A stretch of 26,898 nt of DNA, from positions 1-26,898 of the forward strand of contig DAORKI010000044.1 of the NCBI GenBank assembly GCA_035439485.1. The letters run 5' to 3'. Origin of the DNA: CAIKXD01 sp035439485. Its GTDB lineage: Bacteria; Bacteroidota; Bacteroidia; UBA4408. Shown here piece after piece: positions 24,659 through 26,898 of the stretch; position 1 is the stretch's first letter; each line of letters opens with the position of its first letter. The notes under the pieces are model-generated. The model did no database searches. It saw only the letters and a program-made list of their open reading frames with translations, and was not told where the DNA came from. The position numbers and the translations under genes were made by a program.

Positions 24659-25789
24659 TTAAGCAGTTACTGCCAACTTAACACTTGGATGTACTGCCTG
24701 TCCTTGATGAACTATAAGAGATCCTTTGGTTATTTCTTCTTCCATTTCCCATTTAAATCCGTCTTTAGAAGCAAGATGATATAAAAATGTTTGAATATTT
24801 TTAGCGTATAAATCACTGGCATTCATTGGTAGTAAAGAAGGAATATTACTTTCGCCAATTATAGTTACACCATGTTTATTTACATTTTTATTTAATTCGC
24901 TACCCACAACATTACCGCCTTGTTCAACAGCCATATCTAAAATAACTGAACCGAAGCGCATGCTTTTCACCATTTCTTCAGTTACCAGCAAAGGAGCCTT
25001 TTTTCCTGGAATTAAAGCAGTAGTTATAACGATATCGGCTTCTTTTACATGACGTGCAACAGTTTCTTGTTGTTTCTTTAAAAACTCCTCCGAAACACTT
25101 CTTACATACCCACCTTCAACTTTAATGGTATTGTCAGCAGGTACTTCGATAAACTTACCACCAAGAGATTCTACTTGTTCTTTGGTATCGGGTCTAATAT
25201 CAGAAACTTCAACTATTGCCCCTAATCGTTTTGCAGTGGCAATGGCTTGTAAGCCAGCAACACCAGCGCCAAAAATTACCACTTTGGCAGGTTTAATGGT
25301 TCCTGCGGCAGTTGTCATCATTGGTAATATTTTACCTAAGGTATCGGCAGCTAAAATTACCGATTTGTATCCAGCTAAATTTGCTTGGGAAGAAAGCGCA
25401 TCCATTTTCTGAGCACGAGAAATACGGGGTACTGCATCCATGCTAAATGCTGAAATTTGAGCCTTACAGCAAGCCTCAACCATAGTTGGATTGGTGGCTG
25501 CAAACATGAATGAAATTAGCACTGCACCTTTTTTCATCATGGCAATTTCTTCTGGACTTGGTGCGTTCACTCTGAGAACAATATCTGCATCTTTATATAA
25601 AGTTGCTACATCTCCTATAACACTAGCACCAACAGCATTGTAAGCTTCATTAGAAAAATAGGAAGATAAACCTGCTCCTGCTTCAACCATGACCTGAAAG
25701 CCTTTATTAACTAAATCCTTCGCCACATCAGGAGTGATGGCAACACGATTTTCTTTAAATTTAGTTTCTTTGAGTACTGCTATACGCAT
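24659..25789 (-). CDS. pntAa: NAD(P) transhydrogenase subunit alpha, NAD(H)-binding part
   Basis: The 376-residue soluble domain I binds NAD(H) and passes hydride to domain III of PntB. It belongs to the alanine dehydrogenase/PNT family. The N-terminal lobe starts IAVLKETKFKENRVAITP, the conserved loop PRISRAQKMDALSSQANLAG is at 121-140, and the Rossmann motif VIFGAGVAGLQAIATAKRLGA spans 171-191 with VSDIRP after it. The protein ends near 376 without a membrane domain, which is encoded separately by pntAb. A possible promoter lies 55-62 bases upstream. Confidence 0.96.
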   Translation of the reverse strand: MRIAVLKETKFKENRVAITPDVAKDLVNKGFQVMVEAGAGLSSYFSNEAYNAVGASVIGDVATLYKDADIVLRVNAPSPEEIAMMKKGAVLISFMFAATNPTMVEACCKAQISAFSMDAVPRISRAQKMDALSSQANLAGYKSVILAADTLGKILPMMTTAAGTIKPAKVVIFGAGVAGLQAIATAKRLGAIVEVSDIRPDTKEQVESLGGKFIEVPADNTIKVEGGYVRSVSEEFLKKQQETVARHVKEADIVITTALIPGKKAPLLVTEEMVKSMRFGSVILDMAVEQGGNVVGSELNKNVNKHGVTIIGESNIPSLLPMNASDLYAKNIQTFLYHLASKDGFKWEMEEEITKGSLIVHQGQAVHPSVKLAVTA

Positions 25790-25843
25790 AATATTTGCTA
25801 TTACAAAATGGGTTAATTATTTCACCCTATTAATTTCGGGCGC

Positions 25844-25851
25844 TAAAAGTA
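25844..25851 (-). promoter_or_regulatory. Possible -7 element of the pnt operon promoter
   Basis: On the minus strand TACTTTTA is one base off TAnnTTTG. It would start transcription near 25837 and give a leader of about 47 bases before the pntAa ATG at 25789. The -33 element is unclear. The rest of 25790-25941 holds only a 6-bp AT-rich inverted repeat (GTTTAT/ATAAAC near 25890-25910) with no T tract. Confidence 0.3.
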
Positions 25852-25941
25852 TAAAAAATATGCAATAAAAAAACAGCAAATTACAAGTGTTTATAACTTA
25901 GTCATAAACCTTTAAAATATACAGATGAAAGGGAATTTATT

Positions 25942-26898
25942 TTAACTTTCTCTTTGCATTAAATTTTGAGCAAAGGATTTTAATTGCTCTTTTTTTGTTT
26001 CATTACATGGAATTTCATTCAAATGTAACAAGCTTTTGGTGTAAAATTTATGCATTTCAGCTTCAGCTAAAGATTTTACCCCTAAATATTCATAAATTGA
26101 TTTAACGGCTTCTATCTTTTCTGTTGGGTTTACATTTGTGGTATGCATCCATAATTGAAGTTCTTCTTTTTTGTATCTATCGGCCATATCCAAAGCCTTT
26201 AGGAGCAAAAATGTTTTTTTATTACTTACAATATCACCTCCACTTTGTTTTCCCACTTTATCACTATTTCCAAATACATCCAAAATATCGTCTTGTAATT
26301 GAAATGCAATACCTAAATTTTTTCCGAACTCATACAAGTGATTGGCATCTTCCTGCCTGGCTTCACCAATTATTGCCCCAATTTTCATGCTGCCTGCCAA
26401 CAAAACAGAAGTTTTTAGACCAATCATTTTAATGTATTGAGGAATACTTACATTGATTTGAGATTCAAAATCCATATCCATTTGTTGACCTTCGCACACT
26501 TCAATAGCAGTTTTGGTGAAAACTTCCATTACTTCTTTTAAACATGAATTTGGTGCTTGCATTACATATTGAAAGCTTTGCACAAACATGGTATCACCGC
26601 TAAGTATGGCAATGTCAGCATTCCACTTTTTATGCACGGTAGGCTGGTTTCTCCTTAATGGAGCCTTATCCATAATATCATCGTGCAGTAAAGTAAAGTT
26701 GTGAAATATTTCGATACCAAGTGCTGGTTTAACGGCATCACTCACATTGCCATCAAATAAGTCGCATGCAATTAATGTAAGTAAAGGACGCATGCGTTTG
26801 CCTCCCAAGTCAAGTGTGTACTTTATTGGGTCGTACAAACTAGCTGGTTTTTTATTTAATAGTGATTTGTTGAACTCTTCAAGTTCAAAATCAATGAG
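25942..26898 (-). CDS. Polyprenyl diphosphate synthase, N-terminus cut by the window edge
   Basis: The reading frame stays open to the last base, adding about 20 residues (LIDFELEEFNKSLLNKKPAS) before LYDPIKYTLDLGGKRMRPLL. The start codon lies outside, and the family length of about 320-330 suggests only a few residues are missing. The enzyme condenses isopentenyl diphosphate with allylic diphosphates. Both Mg-binding motifs are present: DDIMD (73-77 of the visible part) with RR five residues on, and DDILD (203-207). There is no insertion in the first motif and a Phe five residues before it, features that in known family members go with short products near C20, so geranylgeranyl diphosphate synthase is likely. 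It is transcribed towards pntAa across a 152-bp gap. Product length is inferred. Confidence 0.92.
   Translation of the reverse strand, partial: LIDFELEEFNKSLLNKKPASLYDPIKYTLDLGGKRMRPLLTLIACDLFDGNVSDAVKPALGIEIFHNFTLLHDDIMDKAPLRRNQPTVHKKWNADIAILSGDTMFVQSFQYVMQAPNSCLKEVMEVFTKTAIEVCEGQQMDMDFESQINVSIPQYIKMIGLKTSVLLAGSMKIGAIIGEARQEDANHLYEFGKNLGIAFQLQDDILDVFGNSDKVGKQSGGDIVSNKKTFLLLKALDMADRYKKEELQLWMHTTNVNPTEKIEAVKSIYEYLGVKSLAEAEMHKFYTKSLLHLNEIPCNETKKEQLKSFAQNLMQRES

Noticed and set aside
26836..26838. TTG at 26838 as start of the polyprenyl synthase
   Set aside because: The frame continues upstream to the window edge with family-like sequence, so the gene is partial.

Overview
The window looks like low-GC, gene-dense Bacteroidota chromosome (Flavobacteriia/Chitinophagia-like). 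Evidence seen directly: three predicted secreted proteins end in type A sorting domains of the type IX secretion system (T9SS), a system confined to this phylum; promoters match the Bacteroidota form (TTTG about 19-24 bases before TAnnTTTG); and genes lack clear Shine-Dalgarno sequences. A run of exactly 100 N (49-148) shows this is a scaffold joined inside a tandem repeat. No phage, transposon or CRISPR array was found.

Left part (1-2377). A 16-bp tandem repeat array with three unit variants runs to within a few bases of scoB (succinyl-CoA:3-ketoacid CoA-transferase subunit B), and a decayed relative of the repeat follows the gene. Then come panD (aspartate decarboxylase, minus strand), a divergent DUF2452/C1orf50-family gene, and convergent tRNA-Leu(UAG) and tRNA-Asn(GUU) genes, each with its own promoter and terminator.

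Surface-glycan operon (2378-8622, plus). The order is PfkB-family sugar kinase, GDP-L-fucose synthase, Wzi/RemB-like outer-membrane barrel, WecA/MraY-type polyprenyl-phosphate sugar-phosphate transferase, and a second Wzi/RemB-like barrel. Gene gaps are 6-45 bp. Together they suggest nucleotide-sugar synthesis, initiation of a lipid-linked glycan, and display or anchoring of the glycan at the outer membrane.

T9SS cargo block (8808-21081). A P-domain plus CotH-kinase protein and a small secreted protein lie on the plus strand, converging on a 3015-residue adhesin-like protein on the minus strand. The giant carries two homologous modules (header, beta-solenoid array, tail). Its arrays are built from strictly alternating A and B units of about 33 residues, 8 units in module 1 and 20 in module 2. 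These are followed by Ig/PKD-like domains, a LamG domain that appears inserted inside a PKD domain, and a sorting tail. This is the most unusual object in the window.

Right part (21179-26898, minus). It holds a PolX-like protein whose polymerase active site is destroyed while its PHP phosphoesterase site is intact, a three-gene proton-translocating NAD(P) transhydrogenase operon (pntAa-pntAb-pntB), and a short-chain polyprenyl diphosphate synthase cut off by the window edge.
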